A DNA stretch of 64,000 nucleotides from Leptolyngbya sp. PCC 7375. GTDB lineage: Bacteria > Cyanobacteriota > Cyanobacteriia > Phormidesmidales > Phormidesmidaceae. Every line of letters begins with the position of its first letter. Position 1 is the first letter of the stretch. The stretch lies in the NCBI RefSeq assembly GCF_000316115.1, contig NZ_JH993797.1, positions 4,946,486 to 5,010,485 on the forward strand, given 5' to 3'. The notes beneath the pieces were generated by a model. That model was not told where the DNA came from. It was given only the letters and a program-made list of their open reading frames with translations, and searched no databases. The translations under genes and the position numbers were made by a program. Shown piece after piece: positions 33,102-42,063 of the stretch.

Positions 33102-34859
33102 TTAGTTCAATGGATATTCCCTGAGAAATAAATAAGAACCTTCAATATCTGGAGTAAGCACACGATCAACATCTAAAAACGGAACTACTTGTCGATAATC
33201 ATTGAAAAAAGATCGAGTCGTTCTCGATAATCTTAAATCTGGGTAGGCTTGCTGTCTCAAGTCAATCGCTTGAGCAACATGCATCATTTCAATTCCCAGA
33301 ATGTAATAGTGGTTGTCGATCATTTGTTGAAAGCGTCGAACCACGCGAGGGGCATTCGTTGATGTATCCTCAATGTTTCCTGCGATTGATACCAAATCCA
33401 TAGACACAGGAAGCGCCAACGATTGATTCTCTGCAGCTAACGATGCGAAGACTTTTTGGATGGCACCATAGGCATGAAATGTATTTTCAGTCCCTAAAAA
33501 TCGACTGAGATAGGTAAAGTGCGGATCTGCCAATTTGATGGTGCGCTGGGCCGAGGCATTGGACAAATGGCTGAGGGCGATCGCCGCCTCCTGAAACGAA
33601 ATCACCCAGGGCAACGGCGAAAAGTTTCCCGTTGGCATCAAAGCTCCTGTCAGCCCGTCTTCATCCACATAATGGGACACTTCTTCAGGCCAATCCGAAG
33701 GGGCCACCACGTCTAGAACCACAGCAGGGTTATCATCTGAAGAATTCAGTTGAATCTGCACCTGGGTTGCCAACGCTGCTAGCGATCGCTCCACCGCGCC
33801 CAAGGTATAGGCTCCCGTGCGAAAACTTAGGGGGTCCTGGAGGGCTCGATTTTCGGATGGCTCCCATAAATAACTATCTGCTAACAGCGTGCGAATATCC
33901 ATCGCCACTGAATTCACATAGGGAAAGGGTCGGATGACATGGGTATCTTGCAGAAACGGTTCAATGTTGCCATCCAAGGCTTCTAAACTCAGGACAAACA
34001 AAAGCTTATTGACTTCCAGCAACTGCCTTAAGTCTTCAATCGCCAGCGCTCCAAGGGCGGCTGAATAGGCATTGGAACTAAGAATTGAAAGCGCATCTTT
34101 GCCAAAGGGGGTTAGCGGTTCTATGCCAACGGCATCCAAGGCTTGACTTGCTGGGACTCTTTGACCTTGAAAATACACATCTCCTTCACCTATCATGGCG
34201 AGCCCGATATGGGTAATTAAGGTAATATCAGCCTCACCAACGGACCCTCGCGAAGGCGTAACAGGGGTAATATCATTGTTCAAAAAGTCTCGGTAGAGTT
34301 CTGCAACTCTAGGCTGGACACCCGTTGAGCCAAAGAGAATAGAATTGAGCCGAGTGACCATAATGGCTCGCACCACGTCCTTAGACATTTCAGGGCCTGC
34401 ACCCGCGCTATGGGCATAGATTAAGTTACGGTTAAATTCTTTAGAAAGCTGAATCACTTCTTCACTTAAGCCGCCGCTAGCATCGACAAATGCCTGATCT
34501 TTATTAAGCCCTACTCCGGCAGTCAGTCCGTAAATCTGGTGTCCACTTTCAGCCGCCAATAAGAGGATGTCATGGGAACGCTGAACGCGCGCGAATATCT
34601 CATCACTAATGGTGACTCTGGCTCCATCTCTAGCCACCTGAACCACATCTGCTGTGGTTAAATCTTGACCTGTAAGAGAAATTGTTTGGCTGCTCTGACT
34701 GAGTAGTGCGATCGCTTGTGATGTTTCCGAATTCGTTAAAGCAGGTGTATTTGCTAGAGAATTTTCCAGATTCTCATTAGCACGCACACTTACTGCTGTT
34801 GAAGTAAGACACAGGGCTGTTAATACGGATAGAGTCAGAGAGTGGACTTTGATGTTCAT
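33102..34859 (-). CDS. Exported aromatic ammonia-lyase-fold protein lacking the MIO tripeptide
   Basis: This 585-residue protein belongs to the histidine/aromatic ammonia-lyase and aminomutase superfamily. It has Y-G-L-T-A-G-V-G near residue 81, where the catalytic Tyr loop lies, S-S-D-D-N-P near 378, and Q-R-T-I-K-L-A near 450. Active members form the MIO group from Ala-Ser-Gly in G-S-V-G-A-S-G-D; here the same place (about 201-208) reads G-S-V-G-E-A-D-I. The usual electrophile cannot form, so ordinary lyase or mutase activity is unlikely. It also begins with a signal-peptide-like segment (residues about 5-27), unusual for this family. It precedes the fusion gene on the same strand. Confidence 0.8.
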   Translation of the reverse strand: MNIKVHSLTLSVLTALCLTSTAVSVRANENLENSLANTPALTNSETSQAIALLSQSSQTISLTGQDLTTADVVQVARDGARVTISDEIFARVQRSHDILLLAAESGHQIYGLTAGVGLNKDQAFVDASGGLSEEVIQLSKEFNRNLIYAHSAGAGPEMSKDVVRAIMVTRLNSILFGSTGVQPRVAELYRDFLNNDITPVTPSRGSVGEADITLITHIGLAMIGEGDVYFQGQRVPASQALDAVGIEPLTPFGKDALSILSSNAYSAALGALAIEDLRQLLEVNKLLFVLSLEALDGNIEPFLQDTHVIRPFPYVNSVAMDIRTLLADSYLWEPSENRALQDPLSFRTGAYTLGAVERSLAALATQVQIQLNSSDDNPAVVLDVVAPSDWPEEVSHYVDEDGLTGALMPTGNFSPLPWVISFQEAAIALSHLSNASAQRTIKLADPHFTYLSRFLGTENTFHAYGAIQKVFASLAAENQSLALPVSMDLVSIAGNIEDTSTNAPRVVRRFQQMIDNHYYILGIEMMHVAQAIDLRQQAYPDLRLSRTTRSFFNDYRQVVPFLDVDRVLTPDIEGSYLFLREYPLN

Positions 34860-35143
34860 GGTTTACCTAATACAGCTTGAAGTCTTTGCGTGCTTTTGAG
34901 GGACTTCATCTATAGATTTATTTCTGCCCTGTAAAAAGAGGCATACTTCAAAAAAATAGATTTACAAAAGCAAAATTAATTCTCTTCTGATGCAGGGGTG
35001 AAATGCCTTGCTATAGCTATCCCAGCACAGTTAATCTCAATGCACATACGACAGAATCAGCAGGGAATCGACTGTCAACAATATATCGCAATAATAATCA
35101 GATTAAACTGGAATAGATATCTGTGGGGATTCGGAGTCTTATG

Positions 35144-35180
35144 TTTCTAGTTAGACGTTAAATTTCTAGTTAGACGTTAA
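35144..35180. repeat. 18-bp direct repeat, 19-bp period
   Basis: TTTCTAGTTAGACGTTAA occurs at 35144-35161 and again at 35163-35180. It lies about 290 bp upstream of the lyase gene start on one side and 580 bp before the THxN gene on the other. A binding site or slippage duplication are both possible. Confidence 0.7.
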
Positions 35181-35234
35181 TTTATCTCCATAAACTTAAG
35201 GATAGCTAGTCACAATAAAACCCCAATAGCAAAC

Positions 35235-35320
35235 AAAAGTAAAGTCTGATTATTCAGTAATTTGACCTTAAATTGAACTGGATTAGATGTGAAGAAACAT
35301 AAATAATGCGGAATTGACGG
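35235..35320 (+). repeat. Intergenic element shared with 43939-44027
   Basis: It begins AAAAGTAAAGTCTGATT and ends ATGCGGAATTGACGG. The copy at 43939 has the same order of pieces, including AATTGAACT and GGATTAGA/AGATTAGA. Both contain degenerate CGG direct repeats at 9-bp spacing, so the element may be an extended form of the regulatory repeat. Confidence 0.6.
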
Positions 35321-35680
35321 ATCACGATAATCATTCTTTAACTCAATTATGTAGTACTCAGTCACCCACTGACAAATCATCGTAACTATGCACTGACACA
35401 ACGACTCATCGCGCTGACTGCTAACACTGCTAATTCAGTAGCGAGTCTCGCGTTCCATTGAGATAGTCGTTCATCCCTCACTCTAATGAGGGGAACAGTT
35501 GTATTCGAGTTTGGCGTAGACCTCATCGCTTTCCACAATCATCGATTCTGTTGCAGAAAGGGACTGATGAAGATCCTAATAGATTGAAGAAATATATTTT
35601 TACAAATCAATTTTTATGAGAGTCTTAGAATGCCAATCTTTTTAGAATTCAGCACTCAATTAAGCTGGAAAACAAATGTT

Positions 35681-35708
35681 TTACCGACCTTTCCGTCTTT
35701 ACTTTTCC
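35681..35708 (-). promoter_or_regulatory. 9-bp-period element upstream of the THxN operon
   Basis: On the minus strand AAAGACGGAAAGGTCGGTAA has CGG cores 9 bp apart and is preceded by GGAAAAGT. It lies about 50 bp before the ATG at 35757, the strongest promoter-proximal position of the series. Confidence 0.6.
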
Positions 35709-35756
35709 TAATTACCTTGACTATGATGAGCCCAGGTAATTTCAGGAGAAATTGAT

Positions 35757-37466
35757 ATGCCTCCATCCATTATTGCCAGTACGTCACCCCCGATTATCCC
35801 CCCTCCCTTAACTCCAACTTCTGCAAGCGTAACAGCAAGTACTTCAGGGGTTTGGACTTCGGTTAAACATAAGGGAGATACGGCAAAAAGTAGACTGAGT
35901 GGAATTGCTACAAGCCAGGTCAATTGGGGTGTTCCGTATACTCCGGACAATCCACAAAACCGACAAAGTGCCTATCGATTTGACGGTTTAACTCAGGCAG
36001 CTCTCACCCTAGATGGGGCAGACTGTTTATTAGGGACATTTACTCATTTCAATTATACGATCACAGGAGATTATAGTATCTCCGGGGCAGTTCTTAAACT
36101 GTCTATTAATATTCAGGGCGCAGGCATAAAAGAGTTTGACGTCGTATTTCAGCATAATGAAACTCCCAATATTCCTGGGCCTGTCCCAGACATTGTTTCC
36201 ATTCCAGAAATTACGTCCCAAGAAAAAGTCACCATTCAGGGAAAAGTTTACGCACTGACCATCACTGGTTTTTTGCAGGGTGGAAAAGTCACTAGAAATT
36301 TCAAAACGGCTGAGAGTCGAGATAACAAGGCTGAAATTTATGGCAAGTTGGTATTGATCGAGGATCCATCACCAGAGATTGTTGAGCCAGTTACAGTCCC
36401 GCCCTGCTACGTCATTGTTTGTCCGCCCTGTCCCTGCCCAACACCCGTGCAGCCAATTTGCATAACCGGGCAACCAACCGGTGTAATTCCAGGGAACCTA
36501 GGCCCAACGGTGATTAGTGGCGGTAAGCTAGGCCCAACAGTCATTGGCGGTGGCAACCCCAACCCAACAGTCATTGGCGGTGGCAACCCCAACCCAACAA
36601 TCATTGGTGGTGGTACCTCTGGTTCAACGATTATTAATGGTGGTAAAACAAACCCGACAGTAGTTGGTGGCGGTATTTCTGGTTCAACGATTATTAATGG
36701 AGGTAGCAGGACAGGCCCAACGGTCATTGGTGGCGGTACAACAGTCATTGGTGGCGGTACAACTGGGACAACAATAACCGGTAGTGGTGGACGTCCTGGA
36801 ACAGTTTTTCCAGGTGGAGTAGTAACAGGGCCAACGGTCATTGGTGGTGGTACAGGAACGGTCACACAGCAAATATCGTCTACCGTATTCTCTATCAGCA
36901 GCTTTGGGGTTTGGTTAAATGTCCTGGAATCTGCACCTGGCTCTACCTATTTGAACGGGCTTGGGACTAATCAAATTAGCTGGGGAAATCCTGGTTCTCA
37001 AGGTAACCAAAGCGCTTATACCTTTGAAGGCATCACAGCGATGTCCATTGCTTTAGATGGTACTTACTTTACCTTAGGAACATTTAGCCACTACAACTAT
37101 CCTATCTATGGTTATGGTATTCGCTCTGCCATCTTGACGTTGACAGTTAAAATCAACGGTGTTGATGTCAATTTCAATTTCCAATTCAACCACAATGAGG
37201 TGCCTAATAATGGCATCAATGGAACCTGCCCTCTAACGCCTAACTTTTCTCCACCTTGTCCTGATGTTGTTTCAATTAGCAATAATTACTCTCAAGAGAC
37301 AGTGACTATCAATGGTAGACAATACGCTTTGTGTATTGTTGGCTTTTTCCAAAACAATCAAATTGAGAGCAAATTTATCACTTTGGAGAATCAGGTGAAT
37401 GTTGCTCAACTTCTGTGCCAGTTTGTGGAAGTGAATAACCCTTCTACTGCTGTTAGCGCTAACTAA
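35757..37466 (+). CDS. Two-domain THxN (choice-of-anchor K-like) protein with Gly-rich linker
   Basis: This 569-residue protein has two copies of a beta-rich domain (about residues 25-205 and 375-560). Each has S-G-V-W or F-G-V-W-L, Q-V-N-W-G/Q-I-S-W-G, L-L-G-T-F-T-H-F-N or L-G-T-F-S-H-Y-N, H-N-E-T-P-N/H-N-E-V-P-N and Y-A-L-x-I. This is the layout of the THxN or choice-of-anchor K family of exported or surface proteins. Between them is a Cys/Pro patch and a linker of G-P-T-V-I-G-G-G-type repeats. There is no signal peptide or PEP-CTERM anchor. Function unknown; a binding or structural role is likely. The 9-bp-period element precedes it. Confidence 0.7.
   Translation: MPPSIIASTSPPIIPPPLTPTSASVTASTSGVWTSVKHKGDTAKSRLSGIATSQVNWGVPYTPDNPQNRQSAYRFDGLTQAALTLDGADCLLGTFTHFNYTITGDYSISGAVLKLSINIQGAGIKEFDVVFQHNETPNIPGPVPDIVSIPEITSQEKVTIQGKVYALTITGFLQGGKVTRNFKTAESRDNKAEIYGKLVLIEDPSPEIVEPVTVPPCYVIVCPPCPCPTPVQPICITGQPTGVIPGNLGPTVISGGKLGPTVIGGGNPNPTVIGGGNPNPTIIGGGTSGSTIINGGKTNPTVVGGGISGSTIINGGSRTGPTVIGGGTTVIGGGTTGTTITGSGGRPGTVFPGGVVTGPTVIGGGTGTVTQQISSTVFSISSFGVWLNVLESAPGSTYLNGLGTNQISWGNPGSQGNQSAYTFEGITAMSIALDGTYFTLGTFSHYNYPIYGYGIRSAILTLTVKINGVDVNFNFQFNHNEVPNNGINGTCPLTPNFSPPCPDVVSISNNYSQETVTINGRQYALCIVGFFQNNQIESKFITLENQVNVAQLLCQFVEVNNPSTAVSAN
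36481..36860 (+). repeat. Gly-rich coding repeat tract
   Basis: Imperfect repeats of about 27-36 bp encode P-T-V-I-G-G-G-N and P-T-I-I-G-G-G-T-type units (about twelve). CCAACAGTCATTGGCGGTGG and close variants recur. It lies inside the linker of the THxN protein and is a likely hot spot for copy-number change. Confidence 0.8.
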
Positions 37467-37496
37467 TACTGCTGCTGTCTTTTCCTTATTGTTATC

Positions 37497-38300
37497 ATGT
37501 CTGAAACAATGTTTATTTCTGAGAGTAAGCAGATCTTAACTGCGAGCTTAAAACTATACGTCGCCCCTACTGGCTCTGACGAAACGGGGCAAGGGACTGA
37601 AACTAATCCATTTGCAACCATTGATTACGCTGTTGTTTGGGCCAACAGAAATTATGACTTTAGCCAAAACTTTGATCTCATCATTGCGGTTGAACCAGGA
37701 ACCTATGATGCGGTTCAAATCTATGGTCATGATGCACGACAGGTAGAAATTATTGGCTCTCCTACTAATCCTGGTGTCGTGAAAATCATGCCCATACGAG
37801 AAGGTGCTGACTTTGGGCTGGCAATAAGCTATTCTTCTTCTGTGATTGTTAAAGGATTAGATTTAGCTTCTGTTAATGTCACAGGTTTTTCAGATCTTGA
37901 GATAGAAAATTGCCACCTATCTCCATCATCATCATCGCCTTCGCTTGTCTTTTGTAGTAACCATAGCTCAATCAATATTGAAACGGCCTTGGTTAAAGCA
38001 GGACGCATCGGCAATGAACAAAAAAGCTCATGTTATGAATGTGAACTGCATTCTCATATTGAAGTCGCTGAAGTTGACTATGAAACGACTGTTGACTGTG
38101 GGATTTTTTGTGATGCGCGATTTTTTGCCTCTATTAGCCTAGAGGCAGATATGGACACAAAGAATAATGTCAAGGCCGCGCGCCTTGCTCGTGCCATTGC
38201 TCAAAGTGTGATCTGTGATCCAGATTTCTTCCCTGAGCGAGCAGAACAACAGAACTTGGTCAAATTGGGAGGTCAAGTTGGACAGTTCCAAGATATTTGA
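37497..38300 (+). CDS. Parallel beta-helix-like protein
   Basis: This 267-residue protein begins its folded part with L-Y-V-A-P-T-G-S-D-E-T-G-Q-G-T-E-T-N-P-F-A-T-I, the signature that opens many right-handed beta-helix (pectate-lyase-like, DUF1565-type) proteins. It continues with I-A-V-E-P-G-T-Y and successive short strands. It is shorter than typical enzymes of that fold and has no obvious catalytic residues. It starts 30 bp after the first THxN gene and is followed by another, so the three form one operon. Confidence 0.65.
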   Translation: MSETMFISESKQILTASLKLYVAPTGSDETGQGTETNPFATIDYAVVWANRNYDFSQNFDLIIAVEPGTYDAVQIYGHDARQVEIIGSPTNPGVVKIMPIREGADFGLAISYSSSVIVKGLDLASVNVTGFSDLEIENCHLSPSSSSPSLVFCSNHSSINIETALVKAGRIGNEQKSSCYECELHSHIEVAEVDYETTVDCGIFCDARFFASISLEADMDTKNNVKAARLARAIAQSVICDPDFFPERAEQQNLVKLGGQVGQFQDI

Positions 38301-38378
38301 ATCTAGGATGTTCCGACTCTGGTATCTGAGAAATACAGTTGAACACTTTTGTTATTCATTGAGGAGAAAATAATTCCT

Positions 38379-39245
38379 ATGGGTTGTCGTAGAAGAAGGC
38401 GTTGTTGCCGTCCAAAATGTCCTAAGCCGTGTGGGCCTTGTGGGGGTGGGGGAACTGTATGTCCCCCACCCACGAAACCTACCATAGATCCGCCTGTCCA
38501 GCCGCCTCCAGAACCAATCAAGCCTCCCCAAGTACCAATTTTTGTGGCTTGTTGTTGCCCACCAGGTTCTGGCAGCTCAGGGCAAACGAGTTACGTTATT
38601 CCTGGCCAATCTGGAAATATCATTCCTGGCCAATCTGGAAATATCATTCCTGGTCAATTTGGAAATATTACTCAACAGATATCATCTCTCGCCTTTTTGA
38701 TAAGTACTGTTGGGGTTTGGTCAAATATCGTCGAAGCGGTTCCTGGAGCAACGTCTTTAACTGGTGTTGGGACGAATCAGATTTGTTGGGGACAGGGAAA
38801 TTATACAAGCCAGCAAAGTTCCTATTACTTTGAAGGTATTAGTTCAGCATCAGTTTCTCTGGATGGTTCTTATTTTGTTTTAGGAACCTTTGTTCATCAA
38901 AACTATCCTGTTTATGGTTACAGCATCCGTTCTGCTACTTTGCAGTTAACGGTAACCATTAATGGAGTTGAAGTTAGTTTTAATTTCCAGTTTGGCCATA
39001 ATGAAACACCGAATGAAGGTGTCAATGGAATCTGCCCTCAAACACCTGGGTTTGGCCCACCTTGCCCTGATACGGTTTCTATCAATAACAGTCGCTCTCA
39101 AGAAACTGTAATTATTGATGGGAAACAATACGCTTTATGCCTTGCAGGCTTCTCCCAAAACAATCAAGTAGGGGGGCAGTTTGTTACTTTGGAAAATCAA
39201 GCAAATGCTGTCCAGTTGCTAGGACAATTTGTAGAGGTCAAATAG
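38379..39245 (+). CDS. THxN-like protein with Cys/Arg/Pro-rich N-terminus
   Basis: Starting at the ATG at 38379 (GAGGAG lies upstream), the protein has about 288 residues. Residues 1-65 are extraordinary: M-G-C-R-R-R-R-R-C-C-R-P-K-C-P-K-P-C, then Pro-rich sequence and C-C-C-P-P. Three I-I-P-G-Q-S-G-N-type repeats follow (about 74-100). The rest is one domain like those of the 35757 gene (T-N-Q-I-C-W-G, V-L-G-T-F-V-H-Q-N, H-N-E-T-P-N, Y-A-L-C-L-A-G-F). The basic, cysteine-rich head could bind metal, nucleic acid or cross-link; this is inference. Confidence 0.7.
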   Translation: MGCRRRRRCCRPKCPKPCGPCGGGGTVCPPPTKPTIDPPVQPPPEPIKPPQVPIFVACCCPPGSGSSGQTSYVIPGQSGNIIPGQSGNIIPGQFGNITQQISSLAFLISTVGVWSNIVEAVPGATSLTGVGTNQICWGQGNYTSQQSSYYFEGISSASVSLDGSYFVLGTFVHQNYPVYGYSIRSATLQLTVTINGVEVSFNFQFGHNETPNEGVNGICPQTPGFGPPCPDTVSINNSRSQETVIIDGKQYALCLAGFSQNNQVGGQFVTLENQANAVQLLGQFVEVK

Positions 39246-39481
39246 GGTTCTTCGCTGTTTATTGCTAGAGTGCATCTACCCAAGACTACTTCACTCTAAA
39301 AAGATGTTTTAGTTTTTCTAAAGTTTACGGCTTCCTGAAGGTTATGCCTGAAATCGGGAACTCTGAGTTTTAAATGTTTAGTTGACATCAACTGCTAGAT
39401 TACCCTCTTCACACATTGGTATCTACGCTACCCAAATCTTTAGACTCAATCAACCTGATTGAGAGAATTTAGGAAGAATAC

Positions 39482-40636
39482 ATGTTGAATATTAATCGTT
39501 ATGTCTTGGACTGGGTGCCAGACAATGGAGGCTATCGGCTCTGGGATTTCGACCCCACGAGCCATGATCCATTGCCAGGTTCAGCGGTTCAAAGTGGAGC
39601 TTGGAGCACCATCCGTTCAGGCCATGTGCTAATTCCAGTGGGTAACTATGTCTTGGACTGGGTGCCAGACACTGGAGGCTATCGGCTCTGGAATTTCGAC
39701 CCCACGAGCCGTGATCCATTGCCAGGTTCAGCGGTTCAAAGTGGAGCTTGGAGCACCATCCGTTCAGGCCATGTGCTAATTCCAGTGGGTAACTATGTCT
39801 TGGACTGGGTTCCGGAGACTGGGGGCTATCGGCTCTGGAATTTCGACCCCACGAGCCATGATCCATTGCCAGGTTCAGCGGTTCAAAGTGGCACGTGGAG
39901 CACCATCCGTTCAGGCCATGTGCTAATTCCAGTGGGTAACTATGTCTTGGACTGGGTTCCAGACAATGGAGGCTATCGGCTCTGGAATTTCGACCCCACG
40001 AGCCATGATCCATTGCCAGGTTCAGCGGTTCAAAGTGGCACGTGGAGCACCATCCGTTCAGGCCATGTGCTAATTCCAGTGGGTAACTATGTCTTGGACT
40101 GGGTTCCGGAGACTGGGGGCTATCGGCTCTGGAATTTCGATCCCACGAGCCATGATCCATTGCCAGGTTCAGCGGTTCAAAGTGGCACGTGGAGCACCAT
40201 CCGTTCAGGCCATTCACTCATGACCTTAGCTGAACCCACAAACGCAACGCCATCAGCAACTACAGCAGTAGTAACAGACGAATTTAAAGTCTGTCTGTCT
40301 ATTGGTGAAGTTCATATGGGTTGGCTTGGGCAAGACAGTTCTCAATGGGCGATCCTGGTGACTGACCGGGAGCAAGCACTAAACCTAGAACTGTATGTAA
40401 ACAAAGGGATTGTCTATTATCGAATCAAGGGAACAGAACGATATATGTCCGTGAGCGATGGTGATGCCTATGTTGGCTTCTACAGTTGGCAAGGTGCTAG
40501 AGGATTTACGCGGGACAGGTCTCATCTCAGGTCCGAATACAACCACCAAAAACTGTCGTTCCATTCTAAGGAAAACGGTTATTTATACTCTCGAGATGAC
40601 TACGCGATTTTAGATGTCAAGTATGAGAAGCCCTAG
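39482..40636 (+). CDS. Five-repeat protein with beta-rich C-terminal domain
   Basis: This 384-residue protein opens with five tandem copies of a 49-residue unit (residues about 6-250): Y-V-L-D-W-V-P-[DE]-[NT]-G-G-Y-R-L-W-[DN]-F-D-P, then D-P-L-P-G-S-A-V-Q-S-G, W-S-T-I-R-S-G-H. Five units of about 48 residues would suit a five-bladed propeller or beta-trefoil-like lectin, but no family is confirmed. After a short Thr/Ala linker, residues about 268-384 form a separate beta-rich domain (G-E-V-H-M-G-W-L, Y-Y-R-I-K-G-T-E-R-Y-M-S-V). No signal peptide. It follows the THxN genes after a 236-bp gap. Confidence 0.75.
   Translation: MLNINRYVLDWVPDNGGYRLWDFDPTSHDPLPGSAVQSGAWSTIRSGHVLIPVGNYVLDWVPDTGGYRLWNFDPTSRDPLPGSAVQSGAWSTIRSGHVLIPVGNYVLDWVPETGGYRLWNFDPTSHDPLPGSAVQSGTWSTIRSGHVLIPVGNYVLDWVPDNGGYRLWNFDPTSHDPLPGSAVQSGTWSTIRSGHVLIPVGNYVLDWVPETGGYRLWNFDPTSHDPLPGSAVQSGTWSTIRSGHSLMTLAEPTNATPSATTAVVTDEFKVCLSIGEVHMGWLGQDSSQWAILVTDREQALNLELYVNKGIVYYRIKGTERYMSVSDGDAYVGFYSWQGARGFTRDRSHLRSEYNHQKLSFHSKENGYLYSRDDYAILDVKYEKP
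39497..40231 (+). repeat. Five 147-bp coding direct repeats
   Basis: Units begin at 39497, 39644, 39791, 39938 and 40085, exactly 147 bp apart, and differ by only a few bases (for example GACAATGGAGGC against GAGACTGGGGGC). Near-identity of DNA as well as protein indicates recent expansion or gene conversion. Confidence 0.92.
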
Positions 40637-40943
40637 TGCGAACGATTTGAACCATCAACCTCTTTTTTGACCTGATCTGGGTTGGGGCTGATACCGAACA
40701 ATAATCGCTCTGAGACTGCTATACGGAAACTTATGTCGTCCGTAATTCTGTTCAACTAAAGAGTTTCCGCATATCTACTCTCTTGGGAGCGATATGCGGA
40801 ATTGACGGAATGACTATAATCTTCTCCGGTTTTACTCAAGAGATGATGATACGTCTCCATAATCTTTTCTCGGAAATCAAGTGAGTATGCTCTCATCATT
40901 TCTTGCACTCAGGAACTCTTTCCCATATCTAGGCCAGAAGAGC
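40637..40943. other. Convergent intergenic region
   Basis: About 300 bp between the repeat protein and the hydrolase gene. It contains the degenerate 9-bp-period element at 40794-40809; otherwise nothing supported. Confidence 0.45.
40794..40809 (+). promoter_or_regulatory. Degenerate 9-bp-period element
   Basis: ATGCGGAATTGACGGA, with CGG cores 9 bp apart, is the same as the block at 35306-35321. It lies between convergent genes, so a promoter role here is doubtful. Confidence 0.35.
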
Positions 40944-41969
40944 CTAATTTTTCGCCACTTCACTCATTTGATCTACCATGAATTGGGCTTGTAAATTAAT
41001 GACCTCTCGATACATATCGGTTGATTTTCTATCCCAAAGATTATGTCCTGCATCAAGGATGTGTAACTGGTTTTTTTCGTCATTTTCGGAAAATGCTTTC
41101 AGTGCATGAGCGTACTGGGGAAACAAGTTAAACGGATCGCCCAAGCTAACCAGTGTCAAGATTGGCGATAGCGATCGCATAGATGGATAGTCAAAAGAAG
41201 GAGTAAAAGTCTTGTATGCTTCCCAACTCCGATCATGTAGGGTCACCCCTGGAGCATGGAGGAGATCAGCCAAAACATTGGCCTTATCCTCTAAGTATTG
41301 AACAGTGAATTGAAATAATTCAGGGTCGGGATGGGGCGGATTGATCGCAATTGCCCCAGCTAGATCCTCATAATGCTGAGCATACAAAATAGCCGCTACA
41401 CCGCCTTGGCTACGTCCAGCCATAAAAACTGGACGATCGGGATAAAGTCGTGACAATACAAGATGCACATGACGCATTACCGTCATTAGTCCCTGCTTAC
41501 TAGCAAATTCAAATGGGGCATCCGACCCCATGCCATTCAGTGGTAGATCAGTGGGAAAAGAGGCCACACGGAACGTTTCATCCCCCGGCAGTAATTGAGT
41601 TAGCAAACTTTGGTTACTTTTGCGCCCCCCTCCACGGTTCTTGCTTTTGCGCCCATGAAAGGTTCCTGCAACATCACAGAGTGTCTCAGCTACAGAGAAC
41701 GTGGTGCCTGTGCCTGGTAACAGAATTTGGATGGCGCGATGGGTTTCATTGACTGACTTCTTGGGTTCTAAGATACCTGTGAAAGCCATTGGTAAGTATA
41801 GCTTTGTGAATGGTAATTGTTGACCAACCCCATGGGTTACCCCGACTCGATGAACCAACTCTTGGCTCTCTCGAAGCACGTTCATTTCCAATAACTGATG
41901 ACGGTCAATAGCACCGCGCTTTTCCAGTTCCTGATTAATGCATTCGAGTTTTTGCAATTCTGAACTCAT
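40944..41969 (-). CDS. Alpha/beta hydrolase
   Basis: This 341-residue protein has the alpha/beta hydrolase triad: nucleophile in A-G-R-S-Q-G-G near residue 186, Asp in L-G-D-P-F-N near 277, and His in D-A-G-H-N-L-W near 307. An oxyanion loop L-P-G-T-G-T-T lies near 86. The first 75 residues are less conserved. It may be an esterase, thioesterase or peptidase. As the last gene of the minus-strand run behind the NRPS tailoring genes, it might trim or hydrolyse the product. Confidence 0.75.
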   Translation of the reverse strand: MSSELQKLECINQELEKRGAIDRHQLLEMNVLRESQELVHRVGVTHGVGQQLPFTKLYLPMAFTGILEPKKSVNETHRAIQILLPGTGTTFSVAETLCDVAGTFHGRKSKNRGGGRKSNQSLLTQLLPGDETFRVASFPTDLPLNGMGSDAPFEFASKQGLMTVMRHVHLVLSRLYPDRPVFMAGRSQGGVAAILYAQHYEDLAGAIAINPPHPDPELFQFTVQYLEDKANVLADLLHAPGVTLHDRSWEAYKTFTPSFDYPSMRSLSPILTLVSLGDPFNLFPQYAHALKAFSENDEKNQLHILDAGHNLWDRKSTDMYREVINLQAQFMVDQMSEVAKN

Positions 41970-42063
41970 TGTTCACAAAGATGATTTTGTTTTACGCTCT
42001 AGTCGTGCTGTGTGCATAGACATCGAGTATTGGCCTAGGCAATCTCTCACATTCCACCTTAAA

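Larger units (their letters stand above)
34860..35756. other. Long intergenic region with several repeats
   Basis: Nearly 900 bp between divergent genes hold an 18-bp direct repeat (35144-35180), an intergenic element also found at 43939-44027 (35235-35320), and a 9-bp-period element (35681-35708) close to the next start. A short minus-strand frame at 35210-35401 overlaps the repeated element and is not supported. Confidence 0.5.

Noticed and set aside
36407..36865. Long minus-strand frame rich in Pro and Val opposite the THxN linker
   Set aside because: It is the antisense of the Gly-rich repeat tract, and its repeats follow directly from the plus-strand codons.
39492..40217. 241-codon minus-strand frame with repeats
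   Set aside because: Antisense shadow of the five 147-bp repeats; a repeat length divisible by three keeps every frame open or closed alike.
39497..40231. Possible CRISPR array
   Set aside because: Units are 147 bp, coding and contiguous with no spacers.
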